A stretch of DNA of 64,000 nucleotides. It comes from Protea cynaroides. Lineage: Eukaryota > Streptophyta > Magnoliopsida > Proteales > Proteaceae. The notes below the pieces were generated by a model. That model was not told the origin of the DNA. It did no database searches and saw only the letters and a list, made by a program, of their open reading frames with translations. Location of the stretch: assembly GCA_028583415.1 (NCBI GenBank), contig CM053274.1, forward strand, positions 95,140,549-95,204,548, read 5' to 3'. Shown piece after piece: positions 1-9,941 of this stretch. A program made the translations under genes and the position numbers. Positions within the stretch are counted from its first letter, which is position 1, and every line of letters begins with the position of its first letter.

Positions 1-1074
1 TTTGCGTTGTAAGGTAAGGTTGTGTGCATTGTACCCTTCTCTAGATGTTATAGTAGCGAAAGCCTCGTGCATTGAGACACTCTTCTTTTGTGTTCTCCCA
101 AGCCCTCTCACATAGGCTGTGAAACAACCCTTCTAACTCGGTTTTTTGGATACTTGTACATGTACTCACATTAGCTCCCACATTGGTGTAGGAACCACAC
201 AGGAACTATACAGTCAGACAAAAAACCCTTGCCCAACTCTTAAAACATATTATGAAATGTGTCTCGGTGTAAAGGGAGCTATGCGAGCATCCACTCTTTT
301 TCTTTTCCCTTTGACTCCTCTTTTTCCCCTACCCCCTTATAAACGAATCTCGTAGAGTGGTAGAACCTTTGTCCTCATCATTAATACAATGTTCTTCCAT
401 TTATGGGAAAAATAAAGTACTTCTATCTCTATTTTTCTTTGTTGAAATTTGAAAACCTCTTTTTCTCTTCTCCAAGGGATCGGTGATCGGTTACTGATCC
501 TTCTACTACTTTTATTTTCCTATTAGCGTGTAAATTCAATATACCTCGCAAGCTTGTAGGTCCCTTTTCCTTCATTTATTCGCACATGGATGGATCCTCG
601 CAGTTTCGTTTGGAGGCCTTAATCATTTCTCCTCTTCGGTATTGTTTCAAGTCGTTATCGGTCAACCACATAAACATGTAATTTAAGGGTGTAGAAAACA
701 AACAAAGACCGTGTATCAAAATTGAACCAAACCTTTTAAATTGGACCCGTGAAACTGATTAATAAATGAGTTGATTCTAATTTAAAAAAAAAAAATGAAA
801 CGATTTGATATGACTGAAAACAATTTCCACTATCTAAAATAAACTCGTTGAGAATCAATAAACAGAAAACCATTTAAAAATCAATCTTTCAGCAACCATG
901 ATTAAGAATCTATTTTAGTAAGCATTTGAAATAGTTTAGTAAATGATTTAATTTCGATATTATTTCTTTACACACCAAACTGTAACTTTTTTTATTTTTT
1001 TTGGGTAAAAAAATTGAAACTTTGATACGTCCAATAAAAATAACAACCAAATAAAGAGAGTCAAGTCTCATTAA
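1..1074. other. Intergenic DNA, no gene recognised
   Basis: AT-rich sequence with stop codons in all frames. I found no recognisable protein, RNA gene or well-bounded repeat here. Several short poly(A) and poly(T) runs are present, for example around 783-796. Confidence 0.6.
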
Positions 1075-1600
1075 AAAGGCATAATAAAGAGAGTCAAATC
1101 TTTTTCCATTTTTATAAATTTCTTGGCCCTTAAGATTTCTTCTTGCCTGTCTAATTATACACGAAACGTCTGAAACTATAATATGGTCACACCAATTTAG
1201 AATTGGGAAGGAAAAACATAGTACGGCAAGATTTCGGGATTCTTAAAAAAGTAAGGATTGGAAAAGACTCCGATACGTTTGCCAGTCAAGAACCCTCCCC
1301 TTAGATTATTTTTAGATTTTTCTCTTTTATTGGCATTGAAAGACCCATTTCCTTTAGCTTTCATAAAAAAAATTAAAAAAATCCATCTTTTATCAAGGTT
1401 TAATTACTCGGCTTTGTGACCAGATTAACCTCAATCAATTTTGATCCAATCCTGAGTTTGATCGGGCTGAATCAATCCCTAAAACCCTAGAATCAGCTAT
1501 ACAAGCTTGAAAATCAGCCGTCCATATCATTTCGAATCGGCTCCCGTTGATTTCAACCTGAATCGGCCATCCAAGTCCTCAAACCTTGTATTTGATCCAT
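1075..1600 (+). repeat. Dispersed unclassified repeat, copy 1 (pairs with 15325-16000)
   Basis: This segment aligns collinearly with 15325-16000. Shared landmarks in order are a block reading TTTTTATAAATTTCTTGG, a block around AGAATTGG followed by a CGGCAAGATTTC-like stretch, and a block with CTGAATCAATCCCTAAAA then CCTAGAA. Both copies end near a CCTCAAAC motif. The copies have diverged by substitutions and indels and encode nothing I recognise. No terminal inverted repeat, LTR or target duplication could be defined. Confidence 0.6.
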
Positions 1601-1647
1601 AATTCCAGGCACAAATTAGGTAAAATGAGTCGATTTGAGTATCAAAA

Positions 1648-1891
1648 CGGATTCACATCGTCTCCTCCCAGTCATTTTGGGAGGACGGTGGCAACCTTCC
1701 TCGGATGGTTGCCACGTGGCTCTCGGTGAATCCGAGACCACGTTCGAGCCGACAATCCCTTGTCGGATTGGCTTGTCGACTAAGTGTCGACTCGAACGTG
1801 GGTCTCGGATTCACCGAGAGCCACATGCCAATTATCCGAGAAAAGTTGACACCATCCTCCCAGAACCACTGGGAGGAGACGATGTAAATCC
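1648..1891. mobile_element. Foldback (Mutator-type) MITE with 9-bp target duplication
   Basis: About 244 bp that is nearly a complete inverted repeat. The left arm starts CGGATTCACATCGTCTCC; the right end, reverse-complemented, starts GGATTTACATCGTCTCC. The arms also mirror a CTCGGTGAATCCGAGA / TCTCGGATTCACCGAG block. Flanking 9-mers are GTATCAAAA and GTATGAAAA, one mismatch, which fits a 9-bp target duplication typical of Mutator-like elements. Its closest relative in the window is at 55732-55974. The left arm contains CCACGTGG, a G-box-type core. No coding capacity. Confidence 0.8.
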
Positions 1892-2700
1892 GTATGAAAA
1901 TCACACAGATTAATAACAGATTAATGATTAATTAATCTATTTTAGGTAGTAAGCCATCTTAAAGACTTACTCTTGACTTCTAAGGGGTGGATTTATTATA
2001 GATAGGACCAGGAGCAGAAGTCTAGAGCTATAAAATAGCTTCCCATGAAATTTATCTTGTTTCATCATTACTGTTATTTGAAAATAGCAGTCCTTCATTT
2101 AATAGGGGAGGATAGTTTTGAGATTATATTTCTTTATTATTGAAAATATGACCATTTACATACATAGTCGTATACAAAACTTTTTACTTTTATTTTATTT
2201 TTATTTTATAATATAATAGGACTTAACGAGTATTGATATTTAATCTAGAGAAATCACAATAATTTATAAAGTAGAAAATATATAATGGAAAGTGATAGAT
2301 ATCTCTTTTGTTTTTATACCAAGGAGAATAATACTATAGCTCACTCCTTCGCCCGGAGGGCCATGATTGTTCCGGGTAGAATCCATTGGCCCCTATTTTC
2401 TCCATGGCTTGTAAATATAGTGAACTCTAATGTCATGGTTATGTTTGGTTCCAATGAATAGATTGTCCTTTTACTTAAAAAAAAAAAAAATCACTATCAT
2501 ATTTTACCAAAAATAAATAAATTCACTATCATCAGTGGAACCCACAACATGAACGAGAAAAAAAAATGTCAAGAGAGTATTAGTTATGTATTAGGATATG
2601 AGAAAGATTATATTTGTAGGCTGACATAGTTTACATATTTTTTGTTTTCCAATAAAATTTATGGAATAAAGAAGGTTGCCAAGCTACGTAGAACCCATGC
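1892..2700. other. Intergenic DNA, no gene recognised
   Basis: AT-rich DNA between the MITE and the last visible exon of the BAH gene. I looked for further BAH-gene exons, including the RNA-recognition motif expected in full-length ASI1-type proteins, and found none. Confidence 0.5.
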
Positions 2701-4050
2701 CTAGACACTGGGAGAACAAAATGACATCCATCTTAAAATGAAAAATCTACAATCGGATGCTTTCAAATGTAACAAAGCCTGAACAGATTTTTGTTTGCCT
2801 TCATCTGAAATGCTTCTCTCAGTTAATGCACCAGCAATGCTTCTCTTCGACTCTGCACCTCTGCCAGGAACAAACTTGCCCTTCACTAATTGATTTGATA
2901 AGCCACATTTGTTAAACATTGGACCTGAAGGTCACCTTTCACTGATGTTTTTGTTTTTTGTTTGGACTCGAGGAATCTGTTTTCCAATTGTCATTCCAAT
3001 TCACTCCATGTTTTAAATCTGAAATGATCATATGCTTTTTCGCATTGAAGAAGTACTTGACTGCAAATGAATACCAAAAATTATAAGAGAGAATACAATT
3101 AATCGGATTCACATTGTCTCTTCTTAGTGGTTTTGAGAGGACACGGCAGTCTTATCCGGATGATCGATACGTGGCTCTCGAGTGAATCCGAGACGCATGT
3201 CCCAACCGATGCCCTCTGTTGGCTCGGCTTGACGGCTGAGTGTCGACTGGGACATGACTGGGACATGAGTCTCGAATTCAACTAGATGACAAATTTTATC
3301 ATCTTTAGCAAGTTAAGATACGTTATTAATTCTAGCTAGTACATCCTGATTTTATTGGACATATATAGAAGTTGAAAAATTATTATTTAAAGTAGTCCAA
3401 TTTTACCATTCATTTAGTTGAATTGGATGAGATTAGGGTTTTAGATCCATTTTACATCAAGAACCATGAACATCATCATCTCCTTAGATACTAAGAATCA
3501 GGTTTCAGGTAATGCATGAGCAATTGAAAAAGATAAGACATAGATGATGTACCTTCAGTGCCAGCTATTTTATCCTCAAATCTATCCGATATTACACGAT
3601 TTCGAACATCAAAAGTACGATAGAAGAAATAATCAGCCATTCTTACTTCCGCATCGGAAGGTTGAGGATTTCTGCTGTCCTTCGATGTGCAAACAACGCT
3701 GCATTTGCCAACAAGTACTTCCTGATAAACATACAGAAAACAATTTCATTATGTCTTAAAAAAATATACATGCATTTGCATTACTCAGGGAATTCTTCCC
3801 CTAAAATAACATGAATGCCAGCCAACTTTCACTCGAGTTAAAATAAGCTCAGTGAGATGGTTCGGAGAAAGAGAAGTTTTAGTGAAGAATTTCCCACATT
3901 AAGAATATATAGCACACACATTGCAAATCACATTTTATTAATCACTCCCCACTTCCCACAAGTTGGAATTCCTTCATAGTCCAATCATTTTCAAAACATA
4001 TATAGTTCACGCCATTGAATTCTTCCTTCAAGAAAAGAGACTAAAATGAG

Positions 4051-4084
<34 letters not shown>

Positions 4085-4288
4085 TTAATATATGAACTTA
4101 AGAAGAAACCAACCATCCAATAATATCATGCAAATTAATGACATTCGATCAAAAATTAAATGAGGTCTAATGGACACATTAAATCCAACAACTATAAGTA
4201 TGAAAATTACCTACCTCAATTCATGCAAATGACCTAAAATTGAGACATAAACAAAATTTTCATCCTAGCTACACATTTCACACACACA

Positions 4289-4334
<46 letters not shown>

Positions 4335-4958
4335 TTAATGACATTTTGTCAAAAATAAAAACAGAACTACATTTCATTCACCTCCCTTTTGGAAAAGTCT
4401 CACCACTTGCAAACTTGCAACCATATTGCAATAAGGATTAAAAAATATTAACAAGTGACACCATTCCCAAATGATTCCAAGTTACTTTTATAGGGCCTTA
4501 TTTTTCCAAACACATTGAATTTCAATATAAATCACAACATAAGTAACAATTAAGGATAGGGCAGGTAGTAAGAACCAAGAAATCTATTTTACCAGAAAAT
4601 TGTCATCATAAAGGCCTTTGCCATTGCCACACGCCAAAAATATCTCATTCTTGAGTGGTGGTGCATCATCTCCTAAACAATTAAGTATTTCTGAAGGCCG
4701 AAAAAACCATACGACCCTGATGTACTTCCTATGATCTTGCAACTCCCATATTTTCAACAATTTCCCAATATATGGCTCCGGTTCATTTTGTACATGCAGA
4801 TATACACAATCATACAAAGAGTATTCCACACCATCATACGTAAATGAATTGTAAAATTGGACCTCATTATCTGTCCCACCATCTCCACGACTTTCACCCC
4901 ATTTAAATTCAGGGTTATATTTTGTTTCTGCTTCTTCAGAGTGAGGTGTAGCTTCCAT
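2701..4958 (-). CDS. BAH-domain protein, ASI1-like (partial or truncated gene)
   Basis: Three exons are proposed on the minus strand. Exon 1 (4958-4593, 122 codons) starts at ATG and carries FKWG, VQFYNSFTYDGVEYSLYD and EPYIGKLLKIWE, the start of a bromo-adjacent homology domain like that of Arabidopsis ANTI-SILENCING 1; it ends at a GT donor. Exon 2 (3721-3553) follows an AG acceptor and encodes CSVVCTSKDSRNPQPSD and ADYFFYRTFDVRN, the second half of the BAH fold. A tentative exon 3 (2924-2701) has no family match I recognise. ASI1 proteins bind chromatin and RNA and promote full-length transcription through intronic heterochromatin. No RRM was found downstream, so this may be a truncated copy, or later exons may lie off the left edge. 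A half MITE lies in the intron. Confidence 0.65.
3103..3285. mobile_element. Truncated foldback MITE (half element)
   Basis: The left end (CGGATTCACATTGTCTC) and the inner CTCTCGAGTGAATCCGAGAC arm match the MITEs at 1648 and 55732. The right arm breaks off after GAGTCTCGAATTCA, and no mirrored right terminus or target duplication is present. It sits in the intron between exons 2 and 3 proposed for the BAH gene. Confidence 0.65.
4049..4331. repeat. (AC)n microsatellites
   Basis: Two CA-repeat tracts, about 4053-4081 and 4268-4331, lie in the first proposed intron of the BAH-domain gene. The second is essentially pure for over 50 bases and is likely to vary in length. Confidence 0.9.
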
Positions 4959-5574
4959 GTTTCCAGCTAAAAGTAGTAAAAGCTCAGTATTGTGATTTTT
5001 GCAAACCTAAAATAAAAGAAAATTAATTTATGGAGAAGGGAACAATAATATGTCTTTAAACAAAAGTTTAGAAAATTATCCCATTGATACATTAGTTGGA
5101 ATAAATAATATTGCTAGACACTACAAGTTGACTGAAGTCAAATTAATCTATAATGATAAAAAAAAAAAAAAAAAAATCAGTTATCCCCCAAAATAGTTTC
5201 GAAACATCACCTACCATTCATACCTTTCAAAAAACATCAACTACCACCTAAATGTTTACCACCGTTAATCAAATAGATCCACTCCGTTTAACGAATCCCG
5301 TTAGTTGTTGATGTCATCCAAAAATAAATTTGAGTTGGAAAATAATACCCTAAAAGATATGTTGAAAGATGTTTTTACCCTCCTTCACTTAAGGAGGATA
5401 AAACCCCAAGTCTCTATCGCCAACGACGACGATACCCTTCTTCTTCCCCGACGACGACGACCTCAAGCAATCTTTGAAGGTGTTGTTCTCTCCATCTCTC
5501 GGCTTCTCTCCATCTGTGGATTTTCCTCCAATCTAATTTCAGGTCAAAGAAACCCTAAAATAAAACCCTTTCTT

Positions 5575-5945
5575 CTTCAAATATCCAATTTACAGAAAAG
5601 TTGCAGAAAAGGAGACGATAATCTTAGACTTCCTCTTCGTGTAGTGATCCTTTGCCCACACATAAATCCATCATTAAGATAATCTCCCATGATCGCATCT
5701 GCAGCAACGGGATTATCACCATAAATGTTATTAAAAAGCTCGTCCATATTCACAGATCCAAAATTCCGCATCTGCAGCAGCGGGATTATCACCATAAATG
5801 TTTTTAAAAAGCTCGTCCATATTCACAGATCCAAAATTCTTACTCAGATTAGAAACCCAAAGACTGTTAAGGAATATATAGAAGCATGCCGCGCCAGATC
5901 CAAATTCCCCGAACTTGAAGACCCCATCACCTTCCAAGACGCCAT
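5575..5945 (-). pseudogene. Captured N-terminal fragment of a group A (ABI5/AREB-like) bZIP factor
   Basis: From ATG at 5945 the minus strand reads MASWKVMGSSSSGNLDL, then RHASIYSLT, and in a shifted frame SKNFGSVNMDELFKNIYGDN. This matches the conserved N-terminal region of ABA-response bZIP proteins (consensus SLTLDEFQ.., NFGSMNMDELLKNI). A 73-bp tandem duplication (5696-5768 and 5769-5841) repeats the NFGSVNMDEL segment and changes the frame. A degenerate RRGSLRLSSPF follows, resembling the next conserved block. The basic region and leucine zipper are absent. Frame breaks make it non-functional as a transcription factor. Confidence 0.65.
5696..5841. repeat. 73-bp tandem duplication inside the bZIP fragment
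   Basis: Two near-identical copies start at CATCTGCAGCA (5696 and 5769) and run through CTCGTCCATATTCACAG. Since 73 is not a multiple of three, the duplication shifts the reading frame of the captured bZIP fragment. Confidence 0.9.
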
Positions 5946-6082
5946 CTCCGCGGATTTCTAGGGTTTTAAAGATTTTAGTTTTAGTCTCTTTGTAGAAATT
6001 GGCAAATCATCATCTCCATTAAACGCATGAGTTTCGCAAACGGTTTGAACTTGAATATTAGAAACAAGAATGCAGAGAGCGA

Positions 6083-6089
<7 letters not shown>

Positions 6090-6126
<37 letters not shown>
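6090..6126. repeat. (GA)n microsatellite
   Basis: A GA-repeat tract lies between the two captured gene fragments, in what would be the 5' leader of the bZIP fragment. Confidence 0.9.
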
Positions 6127-6128
<2 letters not shown>

Positions 6129-6219
6129 CGTAAACCAGGAAAAAAGGAAGCGGGTTGTTGAAAGGTGGTTTTGGGCGGTGTAGTGGGGTTGTGATCTTCT
6201 TGACTTGTGGGAGTACTTT

Positions 6220-6470
6220 TGCTATAAATAGTAAAAGTAAGTGGAGTCAAAGTTGGCGCTGGATTCTCAATTTCTCTTAAATTTCACTTCTTCTAAAGAT
6301 CTGAAGAGTACTGAACAGCAGTATTTTGGTTGATTTTAGTTTTGGTTCATTACCTATTTCGATGAGCGGCAAGGGTACATCTCGATCTGGAGCAACTGGA
6401 TCGGCTGATTCTTTAGTGCCCAGAAGAAACTCCAACTCAAAGTGACCCAAGTGTGAGTTTCTCTTGAAAA
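6220..6470 (+). pseudogene. Captured promoter and N-terminal fragment of an ALIS (LEM3/CDC50) gene
   Basis: A TATA-like box (GCTATAAATAG, about 6221) precedes a leader of about 130 bp and an ATG at 6362. The 27-residue frame has SADSLVPRRNSNSK, then TGA, then PKCEF in the same frame. Plant ALA-interacting subunits (P4-ATPase flippase beta subunits) begin with a serine-rich stretch followed by RRNSKRPKYS. The stop sits where the conserved Arg is, and CGA to TGA is a single transition. No transmembrane or ectodomain sequence follows. The match is short, so confidence is moderate. It faces away from the bZIP fragment. Confidence 0.5.
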
Positions 6471-7109
6471 TTGGGTTATTTTTCCATCAAAACCATTGAT
6501 TGTGAGGAACTATAGAGACATCGCAAAACCTGTAATTTTTTTCTGCTATCTGTTTTATCGTCTCCTTTTCTGCCGTCTCCAATTTATCATCTCCTTTTCT
6601 ACCGTCTTTGATTGTTCAAAGGATTGTTCAAATATTGGTTCTCAAAACCTGTAACTTTTTTTCTTTTCTTTTTTTCTATTTTTTCACTGCTAAAACTGAG
6701 TTGTGGTTCCGTAGAAGAAGGCCGCTTGTATCGGGAAATCCGATGGCTACACAAGAGGGGAGAACGATGAGAGAGGGAGAGACGAAAAGAAAGAGAAGGG
6801 TTATATTAGTAATTTTACTAGTTTTTAAAATTTTCCAATTAAAAACAGAAAGGGTAAAAAGGTCTAATGCTGATTTCCGTCTCCTCCGTCAGTTACTTGG
6901 GTGTAGTTGATGTTTTTTGGAAAGGTATTGGTGGTAGATGATGTTTTGAAACTATTTTGGGGGTAGTTGATTTTTTTCCTAAAAAACAGATTATGAGAGA
7001 AAAAAGTGGTAAAATGTCATGTTTTCAATTCAAAAGTTCGAACTAGTAACTGGAGAGACTCTCTCTATATATAAGGACCTAAGATTCCAATCTTATTAAT
7101 AATGTGGGA

Positions 7110-7278
7110 CTAAAAAAGGACGTCTCAGTGCGCAAGGCTCCCACTACTGCAAGGTCCGGGGAGGACAGAATGTACGTAGCCTTGCCCCCACAACATGGAG
7201 AGGCTGTTTCCGTTTTTCGAACCCTTGACCACTAGGTTGCAATATGACAACCTTTCCTTCACACCAAGGCTCGCCCTC
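7110..7278 (+). mobile_element. Au-type SINE with 13-bp target duplication
   Basis: The block around CAAGGCTCCCACTACTGCAA, then GGTCCGGGGAGG, TACGTAGCCTTGCCCC, GAGGCTGTTTCC and TTCGAACCCTTGACCA resembles the plant Au SINE family, with a box-B-like TTCGAACCC. It is flanked by TAATAATGTGGGA on both sides (7097-7109 and 7279-7291). The equivalent site in duplication copy 2 (near 8960) has a single diverged target, so an empty site is available. Non-autonomous; mobilised by LINE machinery in known cases. Confidence 0.78.
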
Positions 7279-7821
7279 TAATAATGTGGGATTATTCCCA
7301 ATAAAAGACTACCCAAGGTAACTCCAAATCCTACATTGGTTTATAATATGGAGCAAAATATGTTAAAGGAGAGATTACATTTCCATATTGTGGGGTCCAC
7401 ATGGGGTATTATTTGGAGCTTAAATTTATGTCATTACGTAGTGTTTATTGGGTAATATATGTGGTTAATTTGTTATGAGATCACTAAGTTAGAATTTATT
7501 TCCTGTTAAAGTTTTCTTCTTGGGTAAATTTGTAATTAAGCATTTTCTGGGTATTCTTATTATGCTCAAAGGTTCTCTGAATTGCAGAGTGCCCTGTGCT
7601 CACCTATGTGGGGAGGGGATGGTGGATTTGTCAGCAGGGGAGGAGAGACAAAAGAGAGGAGTGCAGGTGTAGTTCCCACTCTGCACCCTACTGTCCAGAG
7701 ATACTTTTTCTATTTACATAGAAAGTAAGTATTCAACAATTTTACCAAAAAAAAAACTATTCAACATTGCCTGACATGATGAAGAAACAGAGAGTTTTCA
7801 GACCATAAAATACAGCTAAGG

Positions 7822-7873
<52 letters not shown>
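7822..7873. repeat. (TTA)n microsatellite, expanded relative to copy 2
   Basis: About 17 ATT/TTA units. The collinear position in duplication copy 2 (about 9649-9662) has only four or five units, so length has changed since the duplication. Confidence 0.9.
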
Positions 7874-7874
<1 letters not shown>

Positions 7875-7914
7875 AGAAAATTTCTCAGGTTTGCTCCTAA
7901 GAAGTCGCATATGA

Positions 7915-8053
7915 TTAAATCGTCTCCTGCGGCAAGAGGAACCAGCCAGAATCCAAGGGCTGGAATTCATCCGATGCGCATATCAATACATCGTTATGTG
8001 CGTTGGATGAAATCCAACCCTTGGCAGCTAGAACTGCTGTATGAGAGGATTTC
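7915..8053. mobile_element. Foldback MITE (TIR AAATCGTCTCCTGCGG type)
   Basis: The left end AAATCGTCTCCTGC and the reverse-complemented right end AAATCCTCTCATACAGCAG frame a short foldback sharing CCAAGGG(C/T)TGGA blocks in both arms. It is missing at the matching site in duplication copy 2 (about 9700). The terminus resembles that of the MITE at 9292. I could not fix a clear target duplication. Confidence 0.6.
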
Positions 8054-8222
8054 TATAGCATCTCATCTTGAGAAAAGTGTAAATCTTTAGTCAGTCATCT
8101 CTCGTATTTAAAGTTTTACATAATATCCTTTTCCCTTCGTCCAATCACCTACAAAAAGATTTTTTTCTTGAAAACTGCTCCCAACATCCTCTAGTTATTA
8201 TGGACAAGGGTTCTTTAAATGG

Positions 8223-8413
8223 GATGGCCGACACCTGACATTCCCTTAGATCCTACAGTATGAGAGTTATTGTAAAGAATAGTAAAAAAAAAAAATTACA
8301 AAAAAACTCAATAACTCTCATACCGTTGGATCTGAGGGAGTGCCAGGGGTCCGCCATCCAGTCGACACTAGTTTTTTTCAAGTTTATTATGAACTTGAGA
8401 GGAGCCCGATCCC
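8223..8413. mobile_element. Foldback MITE (GGCCGACACCTG type), 9-bp target duplication
   Basis: An inverted-repeat element with arms containing ATGGCCGACACCTG and, on the other side, GGGGTCCGCCATCCAGTCGAC, plus an inner AGAGTTATTG / CAATAACTCT pair around an A/T-rich loop. Flanking 9-mers are TTTAAATGG and TCTAAATGG. Duplication copy 2 has an uninterrupted site (about 9868-9885). It belongs to the same family as 37228-37445. Confidence 0.72.
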
Positions 8414-8480
8414 TCTAAATGGCAGACTGAGCTGCGTTGAAAGGGGAGGGGAGGGTGGACTTGTGGGCAGGAAAGGTGAG

Positions 8481-8777
8481 AGAAAAGAGAAAGTGAATTT
8501 GAGACTTGCCAGTGATGCTTTGATGGCCGACATGTGGCGTCTTTGAAATCCAACGGTTGTTTATTAAAGTGGAATATAGAGAGTTAGTGAGAGATGGAGT
8601 ATGGGAAATTTGCAAAAACTACGAATGAAAAACTCAGTTCGCTTTCAAAAGAAGAGAACCCCTTCCCAACCATCCGAAGAAAACGAAGAAGGTAATAGGT
8701 TTGTATCTTCACAACCGAGTCATGTTTACACACGCAACTATTTTCCCCTAATCCATCATCAGATTTTCATGTTAAAA
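8481..8777. other. Spacer between duplication copies
   Basis: No gene recognised. Around 8500-8550 it holds a partial arm of the GGCCGACATGTGGCG MITE type (TTGAGACTTGCCAGTGAT then GGCCGACATGTGGCG) without a partner arm. Confidence 0.5.
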
Positions 8778-9930
8778 ATAATATTGCTAGACACTAAGCT
8801 GACTAAAATCTAACTAATCTATGACTAGGGTAATGACAAAAAATATTATGAGAGAGCAAAAAATGCGATAAAGATGTTAAATTTCAACTCAAAAGTTCAA
8901 ACTAGTAAATGAAGGTACTCTTCACATATAAAGACTTAAGATTCCAATCTCATCAATAATATGAGACTATTCCCAATAAAAGACTACCCAAGGTGGCTCC
9001 AAATCCTATATTGGTTTATGATGTGGAGCAAAATATGTTAAAGTTGGAATTCCATTTTCATATTGTGGGGTCCACATGAGGTACTATTCGGAGGTTAAAT
9101 TTATGTCATTAGGTAGTGTTTATCACTTTATTGGGTAATATATGTGGTTAATTTGTTATGGGATCAATAAGTTGGAAATTACTTTCTGTTAAAGTTTTCT
9201 TCTGGGATAAATATGTAATTAAGCATCCTCTGGGTATTCTTATCATGCGCTAGGGTTCTTTGAATCACAGGGTGCCCTGGGCTCACCCATGCGTCCAAAT
9301 CGTCTCTTGCGGTCCTGCCGCCTGCCAAGGGTCGGATTTCAGCCGGCCCACCCCCCAATGTATTGGCAAGCGGCCAGACTGATTCCAAACCCTTGGATCA
9401 GCGGCAGGAACCGTCTACCGCAGGAGACGATTTGGTTCCCTCACCCATGTGGGGGGGGGGGGGAATTGTGGATTTGTCAGGAGAGGAGAGACAAAAGAGA
9501 GGAGTGTAGGTGTAGCTCCCACTCTTGCACTCTACCGTCAAGAGATACCTTTACTATTTACATAGAATGTAAGTATTTTACATTGCCTAACATGATGAAG
9601 AATTGTCAAATGACAGGGAGGTTTCAGATCTTAAAATACAGCAAGGGTATTATTATTATTATTAAGAGAAAATTTCTCCAGTATAGTTAAGAAGGGGGCA
9701 TATGATCTCTAAGTTCTCATCTAAAAAAAATGTAAATCTGTCGTCAATCATCTTTTGTATTTAAAGTTTTCATAATATCTTTTCTTTCATCCAATTACTT
9801 ATAAAAAAATTTCTTTTCTTGAAACTGCTCCCAACGAACCCTTTGTCTGATTATTATGGACAAGGGTTTCTCTACACGGTAAACTGAGCTGCATTGGAAA
9901 GGAGAGGAAGAGGAGAGAAAAAGATAAAGG
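8778..9930 (+). repeat. Direct segmental duplication, copy 2
   Basis: Collinear with 5104-8480 but without the 1.8 kb TIR element, the SINE, the long (TTA)n tract and the two MITEs of copy 1. It carries its own MITE at 9292-9440 inside the block matching 7588-7615. Substitutions are frequent throughout, so the duplication is not recent. Confidence 0.8.
9292..9440. mobile_element. Foldback MITE with exact 9-bp target duplication and an empty site in copy 1
   Basis: A 149-bp inverted repeat. The left end is CGTCCAAATCGTCTCTTGCGG-like (GTCCAAATCGTCTC); the right end, reverse-complemented, is AACCAAATCGTCTCCTGCGG. It is flanked by TCACCCATG (9283-9291 and 9441-9449). The collinear position in copy 1 (about 7601) has one TCACCTATG followed directly by TGGGG, a natural pre-insertion site. 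A 14-G run follows the right target copy. Confidence 0.85.
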
Positions 9931-9941
9931 GAGTGTTAATG

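Larger units (their letters stand above)
5178..6970. mobile_element. Long-TIR (Pack-type) element carrying captured gene fragments
   Basis: About 1.8 kb bounded by an inverted repeat of about 75 bp. The left end (5178-5252) reads TCAGTTATCCCCCAAAATAG; the right end (6896-6970), reverse-complemented, reads TCAACTACCCCCAAAATAG and continues in parallel through ACATCAACTAC. Copy 2 of the surrounding duplication lacks the whole block near 8830-8850, so insertion is supported. No transposase is visible. The interior has a bZIP N-terminal fragment (minus) and an ALIS-like N-terminal fragment (plus), the hallmark of a Pack-MULE or Pack-TIR. The target duplication falls in A-rich sequence and could not be fixed, so the superfamily is uncertain. 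Confidence 0.75.
5104..8480 (+). repeat. Direct segmental duplication, copy 1 (enlarged by insertions)
   Basis: Sequence from AATAATATTGCTAGACACTA onward aligns in the same order and orientation with 8778-9930. Examples are CCAATAAAAGACTACCCAAGG, the block around TTGTGGGGTCCACATG, TATATGTGGTTAATTTGTTATG and TTATGGACAAGGGTT. Copy 1 is longer because it contains a 1.8 kb TIR element, a SINE, an expanded (TTA)n tract and two MITEs that copy 2 lacks. The ancestral unit is about 1.1 kb and does not encode a recognisable protein. Confidence 0.8.

Noticed and set aside
1635..1913. Open frames on both strands within the MITE at 1648, and similar ones in the MITEs at 13715, 28547 and 55732
   Set aside because: The frames mirror each other because the elements are inverted repeats. 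Their similarity to one another reflects the MITE family and does not indicate a protein.
4049..4331. Possible CRISPR-like spaced repeats
   Set aside because: These are simple CA microsatellites; CRISPR arrays are not expected in plant nuclear DNA and none was seen.
5981..6250. Open frame on the minus strand with a Ser-Leu repeat
   Set aside because: A GA microsatellite in frame; the region is better read as the leader of the captured bZIP fragment.
7761..7970. Open frame on the minus strand with a long Asn run
   Set aside because: The Asn run is the (TTA)n microsatellite read in frame; it varies between the duplication copies and the rest matches nothing.
5104..9930. The two copies of the 1.1 kb duplicated unit as a pair of LTRs of one retrotransposon
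   Set aside because: Only about 300 bp separates the copies, no primer site or purine tract adjoins them, and they lack TG...CA ends.
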